58,467 nt of DNA. It comes from Bacillus proteolyticus (GTDB lineage: Bacteria > Bacillota > Bacilli > Bacillales > Bacillaceae_G). Numbering within the stretch: position 1 is the stretch's first letter; every line of letters starts with the position of its first letter. The notes under the pieces were generated by a model. The model did not search any database and was not told where the DNA came from. It saw only the letters and a program-made list of their open reading frames with translations. The translations under genes were made by a program, and so were the position numbers. The stretch is from NCBI RefSeq assembly GCF_001884065.1, contig NZ_MACH01000136.1, forward strand, positions 1-58,467, given 5' to 3'. Of the stretch, positions 46,258 to 58,091 are shown piece by piece.

Positions 46258-46381
46258 CGATGTTCCCTCCCCTTTATGGGCTGCTTTTTTCGAGTGAACT
46301 AAATCCCCTAAATCCCCACTTACTCCTAAATCTTTATACAAGGGGATAAAACTTATACTCACACCCATTTACATGGTATAA

Positions 46382-46660
46382 AAAAAAGACGCCTCTGTCA
46401 TATAGACAGAGACGCCTTATAAGCGCGGTTCCACTCTGTTTAGGCTAAAGAAGCCTCAAACTCATCCATGATAACGGTTTAAACCGCTTCTGTTTACTTT
46501 GCGCCCTAAGACGTTCCGCGAAATGCTTCGCTGTTCAACAGAAGACTCGAAGGGGCATTTCAAAAATCCGCTTATAAACCACTTCCAGCCTAAGGGTGGT
46601 TCTCTCTGTAAAAAGCCTGATTTTCTACTTCTCCTTCTCGTCGCTTTTCCTTATTAGATT
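46382..46660 (-). promoter_or_regulatory. T-box riboswitch for tRNA-Cys controlling cysE-cysS
   Basis: Reading on the minus strand: stem I start GACGAGAAGGAGAAGTAG, distal loop part GGCTGGAAGTGG, a specifier region GAAATGCCCC in which TGC (46557-46555) is the Cys codon, the T-box core AGAGTGGAACCGCG (46437-46424, complementary to the tRNA acceptor end region) and a 12-bp terminator with TTTTTTT (46381-46417). Uncharged tRNA-Cys should stabilise the antiterminator and allow transcription of cysE-cysS-mrnC-rlmB-rae1. It fills the 440-base gap after gltX. Confidence 0.95.
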
Positions 46661-46672
46661 TTAGGTATACTT

Positions 46673-46701
46673 ATTATATTGCTAAACCTAGAAAATGTTA
46701 A
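46673..46701 (-). promoter_or_regulatory. Promoter of the T-box-cysE operon
   Basis: TTAACA (46701-46696), 17 bases, perfect TATAAT (46678-46673). The -35 overlaps the gltX stop codon, so this operon begins exactly where gltX ends. Confidence 0.85.
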
Positions 46702-48155
46702 CCAATTACTTTTTGAATACGATTTAAAACTTTTTCTTTTCCAAGAAGAGCAATCGCATTAGGAAGTTCTGGACCATGTGTTTGTCCAGTAGTAGCAACA
46801 CGGATTGGCATAAATAAGTTTTTACCTTTATGTCCTGTTTCCTTTTGAACTGCTTTAATAGCCGCCTTAACTGCTGCTGGCTCCATTGCTTCTAGAGCTT
46901 CTAATTGATTGGCAAATGTACGAAGTACTTCAGGTACTTGTTCACCTTTCAATACTTCTTGTCCTTCTTCTTCATGATCAACATGATCTTTAAAGAACAT
47001 TTCAGAAAGCTCTACAATTTCAGCTCCAAAACTCATTTGGTCATGATATAAAGCAATTACATCACGAACCCAAACTTGTTCTTGTTCGCTTAAGTTTTCA
47101 CCTACGCGGCCCGCTTTCACTAAATGCGGTAAGCTTAGTTCAACAACCGCATCTAAATCTTGCTTTTTCATATATTGGTTGTTCATCCATTTTAGTTTTT
47201 GAGAATCAAATAATGCAGGTGATTTTGATAAACGAGCTGCATCAAACATTTTGATAAACTCATCTTGAGAGAAAATTTCTTCTTCTCCTACTGGTGACCA
47301 ACCTAATAGTGCAATAAAGTTAAAGATTGCTTCTGGAAGATACCCAAGCTCTTTATATTGCTCAATAAATTGAATAATAGATTCGTCACGCTTACTTAGC
47401 TTTTTACGGCTTTCATTTACAATTAAAGTCATATGACCGAATTGCGGGATATCCCAACCGAAAGCTTCATAAATCATCATTTGTTTTGGCGTGTTTGAAA
47501 TATGATCATCACCACGAAGTACGTGTGTAATTTCCATTAAGTGATCATCTACTGCTACCGCAAAGTTATAAGTTGGAATTCCATCTTTTTTCACGATAAC
47601 GAAATCGCCAAAATCATTTGAATGGAATGCAACTTCATCTTTTACGATATCTTTAAACGTGTAATCGCGATCAGTTGGTACACGGAAGCGAATGCTTGGA
47701 ATGCGGCCTTCAGCCTCAAACTCTTTCATTTGCTCTTCAGTTAAATCACGGTGATTTCCTGCATAACGCGGTGTTTCACCACGAGCGATTTGACCTTCAC
47801 GCTCTGCTTCTAGCTCTTCTTCTGTCATATAACATTTGTAAGCTAAACCACGCTCTAATAAATCTACATATAATTTTTTATAAAGATCTAAACGCTCTGT
47901 TTGACGATATGGTCCGAATTCACCACCAACATCAACACCTTCATCCCAGTCCATACCGAGCCATTTCAAGTATTTTAATTGGCTTTCTTCTCCACCAGCA
48001 ACATTACGTTTTACATCAGTATCTTCAATACGAATAATAAACTTACCATCTTGATGACGAGCAAATAAATAATTAAATAATGCCGTACGCGCATTTCCGA
48101 TATGTAAGTGTCCTGTTGGACTTGGCGCATAGCGCACTCTCACTTGCTTTTCCAT
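46698..48155 (-). CDS. gltX: Glutamyl-tRNA synthetase
   Basis: 485 residues from [20 protein letters not shown]; upstream in-frame codons lie outside the AAGGTG ribosome binding site. Class I motifs HIGN ([12 protein letters not shown]) and KLSKR (the KMSKS variant). In Bacillus the enzyme is non-discriminating and also loads Glu on tRNA-Gln, later amidated by GatCAB. It stands between ispF and the T-box; no sure promoter was found in the 89-base gap before it. Confidence 0.97.
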   Translation of the reverse strand: MEKQVRVRYAPSPTGHLHIGNARTALFNYLFARHQDGKFIIRIEDTDVKRNVAGGEESQLKYLKWLGMDWDEGVDVGGEFGPYRQTERLDLYKKLYVDLLERGLAYKCYMTEEELEAEREGQIARGETPRYAGNHRDLTEEQMKEFEAEGRIPSIRFRVPTDRDYTFKDIVKDEVAFHSNDFGDFVIVKKDGIPTYNFAVAVDDHLMEITHVLRGDDHISNTPKQMMIYEAFGWDIPQFGHMTLIVNESRKKLSKRDESIIQFIEQYKELGYLPEAIFNFIALLGWSPVGEEEIFSQDEFIKMFDAARLSKSPALFDSQKLKWMNNQYMKKQDLDAVVELSLPHLVKAGRVGENLSEQEQVWVRDVIALYHDQMSFGAEIVELSEMFFKDHVDHEEEGQEVLKGEQVPEVLRTFANQLEALEAMEPAAVKAAIKAVQKETGHKGKNLFMPIRVATTGQTHGPELPNAIALLGKEKVLNRIQKVIG

Positions 48156-48244
48156 AATTGGTACACCTTCCAATCTTAATGTCAACACATTCTATAATTG
48201 TACACCAAAAAAACGTGATTATCCATCTTACGAATTAAAAACCA

Positions 48245-48721
48245 CTATTTTTTCTGTAATAAAACAACCGCTTGAGAAGCAATCCCTTCTTCTCTACCTG
48301 TAAATCCTAATTTTTCTGTTGTTGTTGCCTTTACATTAATATTATCAATAGACGTTTCTAATAGTTCACTAATGCGTTTACGCATACATTCAATATGCGG
48401 TGCCATTTTTGGCTTTTGGGCAATAATTGTACAATCTAGGTTCCCTAGCTCATAACCTTGTTCACGCACAAATTCCCAAACCTTTTGTAACAATACAGCT
48501 GAATCCGCATCTTTAAAGGCAGGATCTGTATCAGGAAAATGCTTTCCAATATCTCCTGCTGCAATTGCCCCTAGACATGCGTCAGCAATCGTATGTAACA
48601 ATACATCTGCATCCGAGTGACCGATTAATCCTTTTTCATAAGGAATTGTAATTCCGCCGATAATTAACGGTCTACCTTCCGCAAATTCATGTACATCAAA
48701 ACCTTGTCCAATTCGAAACAT
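48245..48721 (-). CDS. ispF: 2-C-methyl-D-erythritol 2,4-cyclodiphosphate synthase
   Basis: 158 residues. Zinc-binding D9 and H11 (GFDVHEF) and the [18 protein letters not shown] segment are intact. Fifth step of the MEP isoprenoid pathway, next after IspE. It follows ispD by 113 bases, across a strong hairpin and a possible second promoter, so it may be expressed apart from ispD. Confidence 0.97.
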   Translation of the reverse strand: MFRIGQGFDVHEFAEGRPLIIGGITIPYEKGLIGHSDADVLLHTIADACLGAIAAGDIGKHFPDTDPAFKDADSAVLLQKVWEFVREQGYELGNLDCTIIAQKPKMAPHIECMRKRISELLETSIDNINVKATTTEKLGFTGREEGIASQAVVLLQKK

Positions 48722-48782
48722 TCTTTACATCCTCCTCAGTCTAAACTACTTTATGAATTCTATATTATATTGCTATCCCTAT

Positions 48783-48816
48783 AAAGAAAAGCTCGGCAAC
48801 TGCCGAGCTTTTCTTT
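48783..48816 (-). terminator. Strong hairpin between ispD and ispF
   Basis: A perfect 16-base inverted repeat (AAAGAAAAGCTCGGCA and complement) with a minimal loop and T-rich end. A TATAAT (48769-48764) lies just downstream, which may restart transcription for ispF. Confidence 0.85.
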
Positions 48817-48834
48817 ACTATAATACCATCACTT

Positions 48835-49515
48835 CTATTTCTTCTGAACATGAAGGAAACTTTCAGCAATTAGTAAATCCTCTGGAGTCGTCACTTTAAT
48901 ATTATAGTAACTCCCCTGTACTACGCCTACTTGCTTCCCGACACGTTCTACGAGACTTGCATCATCTGTACCAAGAAAACAACTTTGCTTTGCACTTCTA
49001 TGGGCCTCTAATAAAAGAGGAACAGAAAATCCTTGCGGTGTTTGAACCGCTTGAAGCTGAGAACGTTCTACCGTTTCAACAACAACACCCTGTTCTACTT
49101 TCTTAATGGTATCCTTCACTGGCACCGCACAAATGGAAGCACCATATTTCTCTGCTGTAGTTAATACATCTTGTATCATTTTATTCGTTACGAACGGGCG
49201 CGCACCATCGTGTACGAGAACATACTCGACTCCGCTCACATGCTGAAGCGCATTATATACGCTATCTTGCCTTTCAGCCCCGCCTTGAATAAATTGCACC
49301 TGTTTTTCAACTGGGTACTTCTGCATTAACTCCTCAAAATACGGGCGTTCTTCTTCGTTAATTGCCATAATAATACTTTTGCATGCTCTATCTTTTTCAA
49401 AAGCACGTAATGTATGCACAATAATCGGCACTTCATTTATAAGTAAGAATAACTTATTTTTGTCAGCACCCATCCGTTTTCCTTGTCCCGCTGCTGGAAT
49501 AATTAATGTATACAT
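48835..49515 (-). CDS. ispD: 2-C-methyl-D-erythritol 4-phosphate cytidylyltransferase
   Basis: 226 residues, nucleotidyltransferase fold with the CTP-binding [17 protein letters not shown] (8-24) and the VHDGARPFV segment. Third step of the MEP pathway. It is 16 bases after yacL; with ispF it gives two of the pathway's genes in tandem. Confidence 0.97.
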   Translation of the reverse strand: MYTLIIPAAGQGKRMGADKNKLFLLINEVPIIVHTLRAFEKDRACKSIIMAINEEERPYFEELMQKYPVEKQVQFIQGGAERQDSVYNALQHVSGVEYVLVHDGARPFVTNKMIQDVLTTAEKYGASICAVPVKDTIKKVEQGVVVETVERSQLQAVQTPQGFSVPLLLEAHRSAKQSCFLGTDDASLVERVGKQVGVVQGSYYNIKVTTPEDLLIAESFLHVQKK

Positions 49516-49531
49516 ATTAATAATCCTCTAC

Positions 49532-50635
49532 TTATAATGCTTTTTCTAATAATTTACGTTTGGCGAAAATCATACGACCAGCCGATGTTTGCAACACACT
49601 CGTAACAAGTACATTAAGTTGCGAGCCGACATATTCTCTACCGTCTTCTACTACAATCATCGTGCCATCATCTAAGTATGCAACACCTTGATTTTGTTCT
49701 TTACCGTCTTTCACAACATAAACACTTAATTCTTCACCAGGGAGTACAACTGGTTTAATTGCATTCGCTAAATCATTAATGTTTAACACAGTTACTCCTT
49801 GTAATTCAGAAACTTTATTTAAGTTGAAATCATTCGTTACTACAGTTCCACCAGTGACTTTCGCTAACTTTACAAGTTTGCTATCCACTTCTTGGATATC
49901 CTCGAAATCGCCTTCATAAATTTCTACCGGAATTGGCATCTCTTTTTGAATACGATTTAAAATGTCTAATCCTCTGCGACCACGATTACGCTTTAAAGCA
50001 TCGGAAGAATCGGCAATATGCTGGAGCTCTTCTAATACGAATTGTGGAATCACAATTGTTCCTTCTAAAAATTTCGTTTGGCAAATATCAGCAATACGTC
50101 CATCAATAATTACACTCGTATCGAGAATTTTCCAATGAGTTGTAGATTTTTCTACCTCTGCCTCTTCGTTCTCGCTATTGTTTTTCTTCTTACCTCCGCG
50201 TTGGGGTAATGTAAATAACCCTAGCAATTCATTCCTCTTTTTAAATCCTACTTGGAATCCTAAATACCCAAGTAAAAGAGTAAAGAATACTTGCAACACT
50301 GTGCTAATAACTGGAATTGTAAATTCTCGAATTGGTATTAAAATTAAATATGCAACAATAAGACCAGAGATCAACCCTAATGTACCAAATAAAACATCTG
50401 CTACAGGCGCCTTTACAAGTGCCTCTTCAATATGCTTAATAAGTTGAACAATATAATCTACAAGCCAAAATGTTGTTAAAAATAAAATAATTGCGCCAAT
50501 AATTGCACGAACATACGATCCCTCCAATAAAGGAACAGCACCGATGTCTAATACATTAATAACTTTTGGGATTAAGTAAATCCCTAACGCTCCCCCGATC
50601 ACTAAAAAGAAGAGCTGTACGATCCGTTTTAACAT
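49532..50635 (-). CDS. yacL: YacL, membrane PIN-TRAM domain protein
   Basis: 367 residues: four hydrophobic segments (about 5-24, 40-60, 80-100, 107-128), then a cytoplasmic PIN domain with acidic residues in [15 protein letters not shown] (near 172-186) and [15 protein letters not shown], and a C-terminal TRAM domain (about 300-367). PIN domains are often nucleases; no substrate is established to my knowledge. Good GGAGGTGG ribosome binding site. A 160-base gap separates it from disA; no confident promoter was seen there. Confidence 0.93.
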   Translation of the reverse strand: MLKRIVQLFFLVIGGALGIYLIPKVINVLDIGAVPLLEGSYVRAIIGAIILFLTTFWLVDYIVQLIKHIEEALVKAPVADVLFGTLGLISGLIVAYLILIPIREFTIPVISTVLQVFFTLLLGYLGFQVGFKKRNELLGLFTLPQRGGKKKNNSENEEAEVEKSTTHWKILDTSVIIDGRIADICQTKFLEGTIVIPQFVLEELQHIADSSDALKRNRGRRGLDILNRIQKEMPIPVEIYEGDFEDIQEVDSKLVKLAKVTGGTVVTNDFNLNKVSELQGVTVLNINDLANAIKPVVLPGEELSVYVVKDGKEQNQGVAYLDDGTMIVVEDGREYVGSQLNVLVTSVLQTSAGRMIFAKRKLLEKAL

Positions 50636-50795
50636 CCAACCACCTCCTACTCATTATTAACCATTGTTTTGCTAATCAAAACGCCGAATGCAAAAGCGGA
50701 CGTGTTTTTTTGTAAATAGTTTTATTTACCAATATACCATATCATATACCAAAAATGTTCTAGTGTCGTTATATTATGGAATCAATGTAATATTC

Positions 50796-51869
50796 TTAAT
50801 TGTGTCTACTCATATAGAGATGCTCTTGAATTCTTTTTAGGCCCTCTCGTATTTTCTTCGCCCTAACTTCCCCAATTCCTTCCACATCATCCAATTCATT
50901 AATAGTTGCACGACAAACACCTTGCAATGTTTTAAATCGATTAATTAAATTTTCAATGATAAGTGGTGGAACACGAGAAATTTTGCTTGTGATTCGGTAT
51001 CCCCTCGGTGTCACACTTTCTTCTAAGCTCATTTGCCCTGGATAGCCAAGCAATTTAACTAAATCGCTATCCTCTAAAAGCTGTGTATTTGCAAGATCTT
51101 GTAACTTTTTCAAAATTTGATGGTGATCCTGCGTTTTTTCTTGATAATAATCCTTAATTAATAACGCTGCCTCTGCTTCTAAGTCGGCCAGTAATTCTGT
51201 AAGTTGTAAACGAATTAACCTTCCTTCCGTTCCTAACTCATGAATGTAGCTCAATATTTCATTTTTAATACGCAGTACCATTTCAACACTATGTAAAACG
51301 TGAACTACTTCGGACATTGTAACGACCTCTTCAAATTCTAGAATGCCCAAATTCGTTATCCCATCATTCCATACAGCTTTATATTTTTCTAACGTTTGAA
51401 TAGCTTGGTTTGCTTTTGTTAAAATTACACCTATATCTTTTAGTGTATAACGTAAATTCCCTTGATATAGTGTAATTACGTTACGTCTTTGTGAAATAGC
51501 AACAACAAGGCTAGCCGTCTGCTTCGCTACACGCTCTGCCGTTCGGTGACGCATACCTGTTTCAATAGAATCAATGGATGGATCTGGAACTAATTGTGCA
51601 TTTGCAATTAAAATTTTGCTCCCAGTTTCATTTAAAATAAGTGCTCCATCCATTTTTGCTAATTCATATAAACTAGCCGGTGAGAATGCACAATTAATGT
51701 GAAATCCTCCATCAACAATACTTTTAATCTGCTCATTATACCCAAGAACAATTAGCCCTCCAGTTTGCGCACGAAGTACGTTATCTATCCCTTCGCGTAG
51801 TGGTGTTCCCGGGGCAACAAGCTGTAGAATGTTAATCATACTTTTAACACGTTGCTTGTTTTCCTCCAT
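50796..51869 (-). CDS. disA: DNA integrity scanning protein DisA, diadenylate cyclase
   Basis: 357 residues. DAC domain with DGA (74-76) and RHRT (107-110) active-site motifs, a helical spine, and a C-terminal helix-hairpin-helix DNA-binding domain ([18 protein letters not shown], near 325-342). It makes c-di-AMP while scanning DNA and falls silent at branched or damaged sites, delaying sporulation. It lies 3 bases after radA, whose B. subtilis homologue (RadA/Sms) controls it. Confidence 0.98.
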   Translation of the reverse strand: MEENKQRVKSMINILQLVAPGTPLREGIDNVLRAQTGGLIVLGYNEQIKSIVDGGFHINCAFSPASLYELAKMDGALILNETGSKILIANAQLVPDPSIDSIETGMRHRTAERVAKQTASLVVAISQRRNVITLYQGNLRYTLKDIGVILTKANQAIQTLEKYKAVWNDGITNLGILEFEEVVTMSEVVHVLHSVEMVLRIKNEILSYIHELGTEGRLIRLQLTELLADLEAEAALLIKDYYQEKTQDHHQILKKLQDLANTQLLEDSDLVKLLGYPGQMSLEESVTPRGYRITSKISRVPPLIIENLINRFKTLQGVCRATINELDDVEGIGEVRAKKIREGLKRIQEHLYMSRHN

Positions 51870-51872
51870 AGC

Positions 51873-53249
51873 CTAGCCTCCTAATGTCAAACGAAGCGCT
51901 TCTCCTAAATTAGAAACACCTACTACCTCAATCCCATCTGGAATTGTCCATCCTCCCAAATTTTTTCTAGGAATAATAGCACGTTGAAATCCTAATTTCG
52001 CTGCTTCTTGTACACGTTGTTCAATTCTTGATACTCTTCTTATTTCTCCAGTTAGGCCTACTTCTCCTATTACCGCATCGGTTGGTGCAGTAGCTTTATC
52101 TCTGAAACTTGAAGCAATACTTAAGGCGACAGCTAAATCGATTGCTGGTTCATCTAATTTCAAGCCACCCGCAACTTTTAAATATGCGTCTTGATTTTGC
52201 AACAATAAACCTGTTCTTTTTTCTAGCACTGCCATAATAAGTGAAACGCGGTTATGATCAATTCCCGTCGCCATTCTTCGAGGATTCCCAAAACTAGTAG
52301 GGGAGATTAATGCTTGTATTTCTACTAAAACCGGTCTTGTTCCTTCCATTGAAGCGACCACTGTGGATCCTGCAACTCCAACTGGTCGTTCCTCAAGGAA
52401 AATTTCAGAAGGATTTAGTACTTCTGCAAGACCTAGTTCCTTCATTTCAAAGATACCCATTTCATTTGTGGAACCAAAACGGTTCTTCACAGCTCGCAAA
52501 ATACGATATGTATGGTGACGATCTCCTTCAAAGTAAAGAACTGCATCAACCATATGTTCTAGCATACGTGGTCCTGCAATTGCCCCCTCTTTTGTCACAT
52601 GTCCGACGATAAAAATAGGAATCCCTTTCGTCTTTGCAAGTTTCATTAATTCCGCTGTACATTCACGTACTTGTGCTACACTCCCTGGGGCTGACGTCAC
52701 TTCAGGTAAATGTATCGTCTGAATGGAGTCAATAACAACAAAAGCTGGATTCATCTCTTCAATGTGCGCTGCAATTCGCTGTAAATCAGTCTCTGCTACA
52801 ACAAATAGATTACTACCCTTTACATCCAAACGATCTGCACGAAGTTTAATCTGCTTTGCTGACTCCTCACCTGATATGTATAGTACATCATATGAAGAAT
52901 CTGCTAATTGCGATGAAATTTGTAATAACAATGTTGATTTTCCAATCCCAGGGTCTCCACCAATAAGTACTAAGGACCCATCTACAATCCCACCACCGAG
53001 TACACGGTTAAACTCTTGGAATTTCGTTTCAATACGCGCCTCTGACTTTGTTTCTACTTCTGTTAGACGTCTTGGTTTTGTTACTTCTGATTGGATTGCA
53101 TTGGCATAATTAAGGCGCCTTGATGATACAACCGGTTCCATCTCTTCAACAAGTGTATTCCATTGACCACATCCAGGACATTTCCCCATATATTTTGGTG
53201 ACTGATAACCACATTCTTGACATGTAAACTTCGTTTTCTTTTTAGCCAT
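51873..53249 (-). CDS. radA: DNA repair protein RadA (Sms)
   Basis: 458 residues. Zinc finger C10, C13, C24, C27; RecA-like ATPase with Walker [10 protein letters not shown] (98-106); RadA-specific KNRFG (255-259); C-terminal Lon-protease-like domain without protease use. It promotes branch migration in recombination and natural transformation. The ribosome binding site is poor (AAAAAGAT). It follows clpC by 95 bases across a terminator hairpin. Confidence 0.97.
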   Translation of the reverse strand: MAKKKTKFTCQECGYQSPKYMGKCPGCGQWNTLVEEMEPVVSSRRLNYANAIQSEVTKPRRLTEVETKSEARIETKFQEFNRVLGGGIVDGSLVLIGGDPGIGKSTLLLQISSQLADSSYDVLYISGEESAKQIKLRADRLDVKGSNLFVVAETDLQRIAAHIEEMNPAFVVIDSIQTIHLPEVTSAPGSVAQVRECTAELMKLAKTKGIPIFIVGHVTKEGAIAGPRMLEHMVDAVLYFEGDRHHTYRILRAVKNRFGSTNEMGIFEMKELGLAEVLNPSEIFLEERPVGVAGSTVVASMEGTRPVLVEIQALISPTSFGNPRRMATGIDHNRVSLIMAVLEKRTGLLLQNQDAYLKVAGGLKLDEPAIDLAVALSIASSFRDKATAPTDAVIGEVGLTGEIRRVSRIEQRVQEAAKLGFQRAIIPRKNLGGWTIPDGIEVVGVSNLGEALRLTLGG

Positions 53250-53305
53250 ATCTTTTTATAGTTCACTTCACTTTCATCTATAAACGTTTATCCTTCTCGT
53301 ACAAG

Positions 53306-53337
53306 AAAGAGGGCTATCGCGTAGCCCTCTTTGTTTG
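53306..53337 (-). terminator. Terminator after clpC
   Basis: AAAGAGGGCTA/TAGCCCTCTTT hairpin with a short CGCGA loop, followed by a modest T stretch (TTTCTTG), between clpC and radA. The short T-run suggests partial readthrough. Confidence 0.8.
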
Positions 53338-53344
53338 TCTATAC

Positions 53345-55780
53345 TTATTTTACCTTTTCCGCACTATGAATGACAAATGATTCTCCTTCTACATCAAAGA
53401 TAACTTTTTGTCCTTTCTCAATAGCGCCTTTTAACAGTTCTTCTGACAGTCTATCTTCCACATGCTTCTGAATTGCCCTACGAAGTGGACGAGCACCGTA
53501 TTCACGATCAAATCCTTTATCAGCAATCGCTGCAATCGCTCCTTCTGTTAGGTGTAATTCAATCTCTTGTTCTTTTAAGCGCTTCACTAACTGATTAACC
53601 ATAAGTGTTACAATCTCTTGAATATGTTTTTTCTCAAGCATATGGAACACGATAATTTCATCAATACGGTTTAAGAATTCTGGACGGAATGCCTTTTTCA
53701 GTTCATCCATTACTTTACCTTTCATATCTGAATAATCGCGGCTCTCATCTTGTACGTTAAAGCCAAGATGTTTATTACGTTTTAACGCTTCTGCACCGAC
53801 GTTAGACGTCATAATAACAATTGTATTACGGAAATCAACTGTACGCCCTTTAGAATCCGTTAAACGACCATCTTCTAATACTTGTAGTAAAATATTAAAC
53901 ACATCAGGATGAGCTTTCTCTACCTCATCTAATAGGACAACTGAATATGGCTTACGACGAACTTTCTCTGTTAATTGTCCACCTTCTTCATATCCAACAT
54001 ATCCTGGAGGAGATCCAACTAAACGAGAAGTAGAATGCTTCTCCATGTACTCAGACATATCGATACGAATCATCGCATCCTCATCACCGAACATAGATTC
54101 CGCTAACGCTCTTGCAAGTTCCGTTTTACCTACACCTGTTGGTCCTAAGAAAATAAATGAACCAATTGGGCGCTTCGGATCTTTTAATCCTGCTCTTGCA
54201 CGACGAACAGCTTTTGCCACAGCTACGACTGCTTCATCTTGACCAATTAAACGATCATGTAAAATTGATTCTAAGTTTAATAATTTATCTGTCTCTGTTT
54301 GTGCAAGTTTAGAAACTGGGATACGTGTCCATGTGGAAACGACATTTGCAATGTCTTCTACTGTTACTTCTGAATTTTCTTTTCCTTGTTGCTCTTTCCA
54401 CTGGCGTTTTGTATCTTCTAACTTTTCACGTAAACGTTGTTCCATATCACGTAAGGAAGCAGCTTTTTCAAATTCTTGACTTTGTACAGCTGCATCTTTT
54501 TCTTTTCTAATTTCCTCAAGCTTCACTTCAAGCTCTTTTAAGTTCGGCGGTGTTGTGTAAGAACGTAAACGTACTTTTGATGCAGCCTCATCAATTAAAT
54601 CAATTGCTTTATCAGGTAAGAAACGATCTGTAATATAACGATCTGAAAGTTTTACAGCCGCATCGATTGCATCATCTGTAATAGATACACGGTGATGCGC
54701 CTCGTAACGATCACGTAAGCCTTTCAAAATTTGAATTGATTCCTCTAAACTCGGCTCATCAACATGGATTGGCTGAAAACGTCTCTCTAAAGCTGCGTCT
54801 TTTTCAATATATTTACGATATTCATCTAAAGTTGTCGCCCCAATACATTGCAATTCACCACGAGCTAAAGATGGTTTTAAAATATTTGACGCATCAATTG
54901 CACCCTCTGCTCCACCTGCACCAATTAATGTATGAAGCTCATCAATAAATAGAATAATATTGCCTGCTTGACGAATTTCATCCATCACTTTCTTTAAACG
55001 GTCTTCAAATTCACCACGATATTTCGTTCCAGCTACAACTGTCCCCATATCTAATGTCATAACACGCTTATCTCTTAAAGTTTCAGGAACTTCATTATTT
55101 ACAATTTGCTGTGCTAATCCTTCTGCAATTGCTGTCTTACCTACACCAGGTTCTCCAATTAATACTGGATTGTTTTTTGTTCTACGGCTTAACACTTCAA
55201 TTACACGTTGAATTTCTTTACTACGTCCAATAACAGGATCTAAACGATTTTCACGTGCAACAACTGTTAAGTCGCGTGCTAAACTGTCAAGTGTAGGTGT
55301 ATTTGCATTTGTTGACGAACCGCCTTGGTGACCTGAACTAGCTTCGTTACTTCCAAGGAGTTGCAGTACTTGTTGCCTTGCCTTGTTTAGACTTACACCT
55401 AAATTGTTTAAAACACGTGCCGCTACCCCTTCACCTTCACGGATTAAACCAAGTAAAACATGTTCTGTTCCAACGTAGGAATGGCCCAGCTTACGCGCTT
55501 CATCCATAGACAACTCAATAACCTTTTTAGCACGAGGTGTGTAATGTACTGTTTGTGAAGCTTCTGTTCCACGCCCAATTAATGCTTCTACCTCTTTTTG
55601 AACTTTCTCTGGACTTAATCCAAGAGCAATTAACGCTTTTGCTGCAATCCCTTCGCCTTCGCGTACAAGCCCAAGTAAAATATGTTCTGTACCAATATTA
55701 TTATGCCCAATGCGAATTGCTTCCTCTTGAGATAAAGCTAATACTTTCTGTGCTCGTTCTGTAAATCTTCCAAACATCAT
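53345..55780 (-). CDS. clpC: ATP-dependent Clp protease ATPase subunit ClpC
   Basis: 811 residues. N domain with two Clp-N repeats (about 1-145), first AAA module with Walker A GEPGVGKT (209-216), M-domain coiled coil (about 410-475), second AAA module with GPTGVGKT (near 545). ClpC with ClpP degrades misfolded and arginine-phosphorylated proteins, the mark being written by McsB. Fourth gene of the CtsR operon, so it is heat-inducible. Also needed for competence and sporulation in relatives. Confidence 0.98.
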   Translation of the reverse strand: MMFGRFTERAQKVLALSQEEAIRIGHNNIGTEHILLGLVREGEGIAAKALIALGLSPEKVQKEVEALIGRGTEASQTVHYTPRAKKVIELSMDEARKLGHSYVGTEHVLLGLIREGEGVAARVLNNLGVSLNKARQQVLQLLGSNEASSGHQGGSSTNANTPTLDSLARDLTVVARENRLDPVIGRSKEIQRVIEVLSRRTKNNPVLIGEPGVGKTAIAEGLAQQIVNNEVPETLRDKRVMTLDMGTVVAGTKYRGEFEDRLKKVMDEIRQAGNIILFIDELHTLIGAGGAEGAIDASNILKPSLARGELQCIGATTLDEYRKYIEKDAALERRFQPIHVDEPSLEESIQILKGLRDRYEAHHRVSITDDAIDAAVKLSDRYITDRFLPDKAIDLIDEAASKVRLRSYTTPPNLKELEVKLEEIRKEKDAAVQSQEFEKAASLRDMEQRLREKLEDTKRQWKEQQGKENSEVTVEDIANVVSTWTRIPVSKLAQTETDKLLNLESILHDRLIGQDEAVVAVAKAVRRARAGLKDPKRPIGSFIFLGPTGVGKTELARALAESMFGDEDAMIRIDMSEYMEKHSTSRLVGSPPGYVGYEEGGQLTEKVRRKPYSVVLLDEVEKAHPDVFNILLQVLEDGRLTDSKGRTVDFRNTIVIMTSNVGAEALKRNKHLGFNVQDESRDYSDMKGKVMDELKKAFRPEFLNRIDEIIVFHMLEKKHIQEIVTLMVNQLVKRLKEQEIELHLTEGAIAAIADKGFDREYGARPLRRAIQKHVEDRLSEELLKGAIEKGQKVIFDVEGESFVIHSAEKVK

Positions 55781-55802
55781 AGAAATCGCCTCCTACTTGC
55801 GC

Positions 55803-56867
55803 TTAGTTTTGTTCAATACGTAATCGCTCACGGATTAAGGTTGCTCTTCGGTAATCTCTTTCTTCTGGCCCTAAAGGCCCTCCTGCATATTGCTGCAAAA
55901 TGCCTGGCTGAGTAAGGACCATTAACTCAGTCAAAATATTTCTTGATATCCCTTTTATATATCCTAGGTCAATACCAAGTCGTACATCTGATAAACAAGT
56001 AGCCGCTTCCGCTGATTGGATTAAACGACTATTGGAGAGTATACCGTAAGAACGATATACTTTATCTTCAAGCTCAATGCTCGAATTTTGTACGATTAAT
56101 TCTCTAGCTATTTTTTCTTGTTGTATAATTTGTTGAATGACACTCTTTAAATCTGCAATAATATCTTCTTCTGCTTTACCTAGCGTCATTTGATTGGACA
56201 CTTGAAATATATTACCTAACGCTTCGCTACCTTCACCGTATATTCCTCTTACTACTAGCCCTAATTTTTGAATTACCTGTATAATACGGTTAATCCTTTT
56301 CGTTAAAACGAGTCCCGGTAAATGAATCATTACAGAGGCCCTTAATCCTGTACCAACGTTAGTAGGACAACTCGTAATATATCCAAGTGATTCATCAAAA
56401 GCGTATTCAACTTCTTCCTCGATCCAATCATCTATTTGATTGGCACTCTGAAGCGCCTTTGATAACTGTAACCCTGAGAATAAGCACTGAATCCTAACGT
56501 GATCCTCTTCATTAAGCATGATACTAATATGTTCACTTTCTGATAGTAAACATGCTCCGTATTCTGTTCCTGCAAGATTTGGACTAATTAAATGCTTCTC
56601 AACTAAAACCCTCCTTTGAAGAGGATTTAATTCATTCATTTTTAATAGCTCAAACTTCCCAAAAGGTTCTACCGGTTTATTTACAAACTGCTTCTTAAAT
56701 AATTCATGAATCTGTTTAGGTTCTTTCTCGTTTTGCATAGTAGAGAATTGATATTTTTTTAAATTACGAGCCAAACGAATTCGACTACTTAAAACAATAT
56801 CAGAATCAGGGCCATCTCCCTTCATCCACGGACTAATTGCTTCGTTCATAATTCTGTCCAGTGACAT
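55803..56867 (-). CDS. mcsB: Protein-arginine kinase McsB
   Basis: 354 residues from [17 protein letters not shown]; the upstream open frame is inside mcsA. Phosphagen-kinase fold with SSRIRLARN (27-35), the [20 protein letters not shown] loop and the [10 protein letters not shown] segment. It phosphorylates Arg on proteins, including CtsR, marking them for ClpCP. Activated by McsA, encoded 4 bases upstream. Confidence 0.97.
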   Translation of the reverse strand: MSLDRIMNEAISPWMKGDGPDSDIVLSSRIRLARNLKKYQFSTMQNEKEPKQIHELFKKQFVNKPVEPFGKFELLKMNELNPLQRRVLVEKHLISPNLAGTEYGACLLSESEHISIMLNEEDHVRIQCLFSGLQLSKALQSANQIDDWIEEEVEYAFDESLGYITSCPTNVGTGLRASVMIHLPGLVLTKRINRIIQVIQKLGLVVRGIYGEGSEALGNIFQVSNQMTLGKAEEDIIADLKSVIQQIIQQEKIARELIVQNSSIELEDKVYRSYGILSNSRLIQSAEAATCLSDVRLGIDLGYIKGISRNILTELMVLTQPGILQQYAGGPLGPEERDYRRATLIRERLRIEQN

Positions 56868-56871
56868 AGAA

Positions 56872-57420
56872 CTATTCCCCCTCTCTATGCTCACTAAGCT
56901 GATTTTCAAGACCTCGAATTTCATCTCGTATTTCAGCAGCTTTCTCAAACTCCTCTTTTTGTACAGATTGCTTCAGAGTGAGTTTTAGTTCATCTAATTC
57001 TTTCTTTAAGTGGATATTTCCTTCTATACGCTCTGGAATTTTTCCACAATGATTTGTATGTCCACCGTGTAGACGTTTTAATAATGGTTTTAAATGCTCT
57101 TTAAATGTATCGTAGCAAGAAGCACAACCAAAGCGTCCCACTTTTGTAAATTGTTCATATGTCATCTTACAATCTGGACATCTTAGTATATTTGTATTTG
57201 AAAATGTATTTTGTCCTTCTTCAAACATTGCTGATTCACCATGTAATAATCCAGCTAATAGTTCATTGAATGAAAAATTAGACTGCTGTGATTGAAAGAA
57301 AGACGTATAGCCACTTTGTTCTGCACATTGCTCACAAAGATGAACTTCCGCCTTTTTTTCGTTGATTACTTTTGTATAATGTAAAGTTGCTGGTCTTATA
57401 TTACAATTTTGACAAGTCAT
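56872..57420 (-). CDS. mcsA: McsA, activator of the McsB arginine kinase
   Basis: 182 residues from [15 protein letters not shown], with AAAGGTGGGG upstream. Two four-cysteine zinc sites: C3, C6, C29, C32 and C81, C84, C99, C102. The C-terminal UVR domain (about 138-175) is a coiled-coil pair. It senses stress and switches McsB. The 168-base distance to ctsR is unusually long for this operon. Confidence 0.97.
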   Translation of the reverse strand: MTCQNCNIRPATLHYTKVINEKKAEVHLCEQCAEQSGYTSFFQSQQSNFSFNELLAGLLHGESAMFEEGQNTFSNTNILRCPDCKMTYEQFTKVGRFGCASCYDTFKEHLKPLLKRLHGGHTNHCGKIPERIEGNIHLKKELDELKLTLKQSVQKEEFEKAAEIRDEIRGLENQLSEHREGE

Positions 57421-57517
57421 CGCTATCCCCACCTTTACAACAGGAACGATCTATCTCATGATACTTTTCATACATTACTAGATTGTTCTCTTGCCTTAAT
57501 CCATTTAATAAAAGCAC
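57401..57517 (-). CDS. Possible small ORF between ctsR and mcsA
   Basis: A 38-codon frame from GTG at 57517 (GAAAGG six bases upstream) reads LLLNGLRQENNLVMYEKYHE-like sequence and ends 20 bases inside mcsA. An ATG at its codon 15 is an alternative. Composition looks protein-like, but there is no homologue I recognise. It may only be untranslated leader for mcsA. Confidence 0.25.
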   Translation of the reverse strand: MLLLNGLRQENNLVMYEKYHEIDRSCCKGGDSDDLSKL

Positions 57518-57588
57518 ATGTTGCCTTTCAAAATCTCTACAATATTAAACTGCATTATCTTAGTTATCATTTTTTACAAAAGTTATAT

Positions 57589-58050
57589 TTATTTATATTT
57601 CAGTGTTCTTAACATTGCGCATAATATTCGAGCCCTAAGTTCATCTCGAGAAGGAACATCCATTAATAATACAGAACGATCTAGTACACTTAACATAAGT
57701 TTAGCTTCACGATTTGTTATGATGCCCTCTTCTATTAAACGTATAACCATACTTTCTGCATTTCCTTGTGCAACGCTATGATCAATCATATGAAGCATTT
57801 GATCAATAATGTCTATATCGTCATGCAGTTTGACTTTTATAATGCGAATGTAACCTCCTCCACCTCGTTTACTTTCTACTACGAATCCTCTTTCTAACGT
57901 AAAACGGGTATTGATTACATAGTTGATTTGAGACGGAACACAATCGAATCGATCCGCGATCTCATTCCTCTTGATTTCAATCACATTATTATTACTTAAG
58001 TCAATAACTTGCTTTAGATATTTCTCAATGATATCAGATATATTTCTCAT
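57589..58050 (-). CDS. ctsR: CtsR, class III heat-shock repressor
   Basis: 153 residues. Winged helix-turn-helix (about 27-50) with the glycine-rich wing KRGGGGYIRI (61-70) that senses heat, then a four-helix dimer domain. It represses clp genes and this operon by binding RGTCAAA repeats; two such heptads sit in its own leader. It is released by heat and inactivated through McsB/ClpC, encoded next. Confidence 0.98.
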   Translation of the reverse strand: MRNISDIIEKYLKQVIDLSNNNVIEIKRNEIADRFDCVPSQINYVINTRFTLERGFVVESKRGGGGYIRIIKVKLHDDIDIIDQMLHMIDHSVAQGNAESMVIRLIEEGIITNREAKLMLSVLDRSVLLMDVPSRDELRARILCAMLRTLKYK

Positions 58051-58071
58051 TTATCCGCCACCTTTATTGAC

Positions 58072-58088
58072 TTTGACTATCTTTGACT
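58072..58088 (-). promoter_or_regulatory. CtsR operator
   Basis: On the minus strand AGTCAAA-GAT-AGTCAAA, a direct heptad repeat with 3-base spacing, followed by a partial third GTCAA. It matches the CtsR box and lies 4 bases downstream of the -10, where it would block RNA polymerase. Confidence 0.93.
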
Positions 58089-58091
58089 TTA

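Noticed and set aside
52310-53109. Long plus-strand frames (100 and 128 codons) opposite radA
   Set aside because: Antisense shadows of a conserved gene; nothing supports expression.
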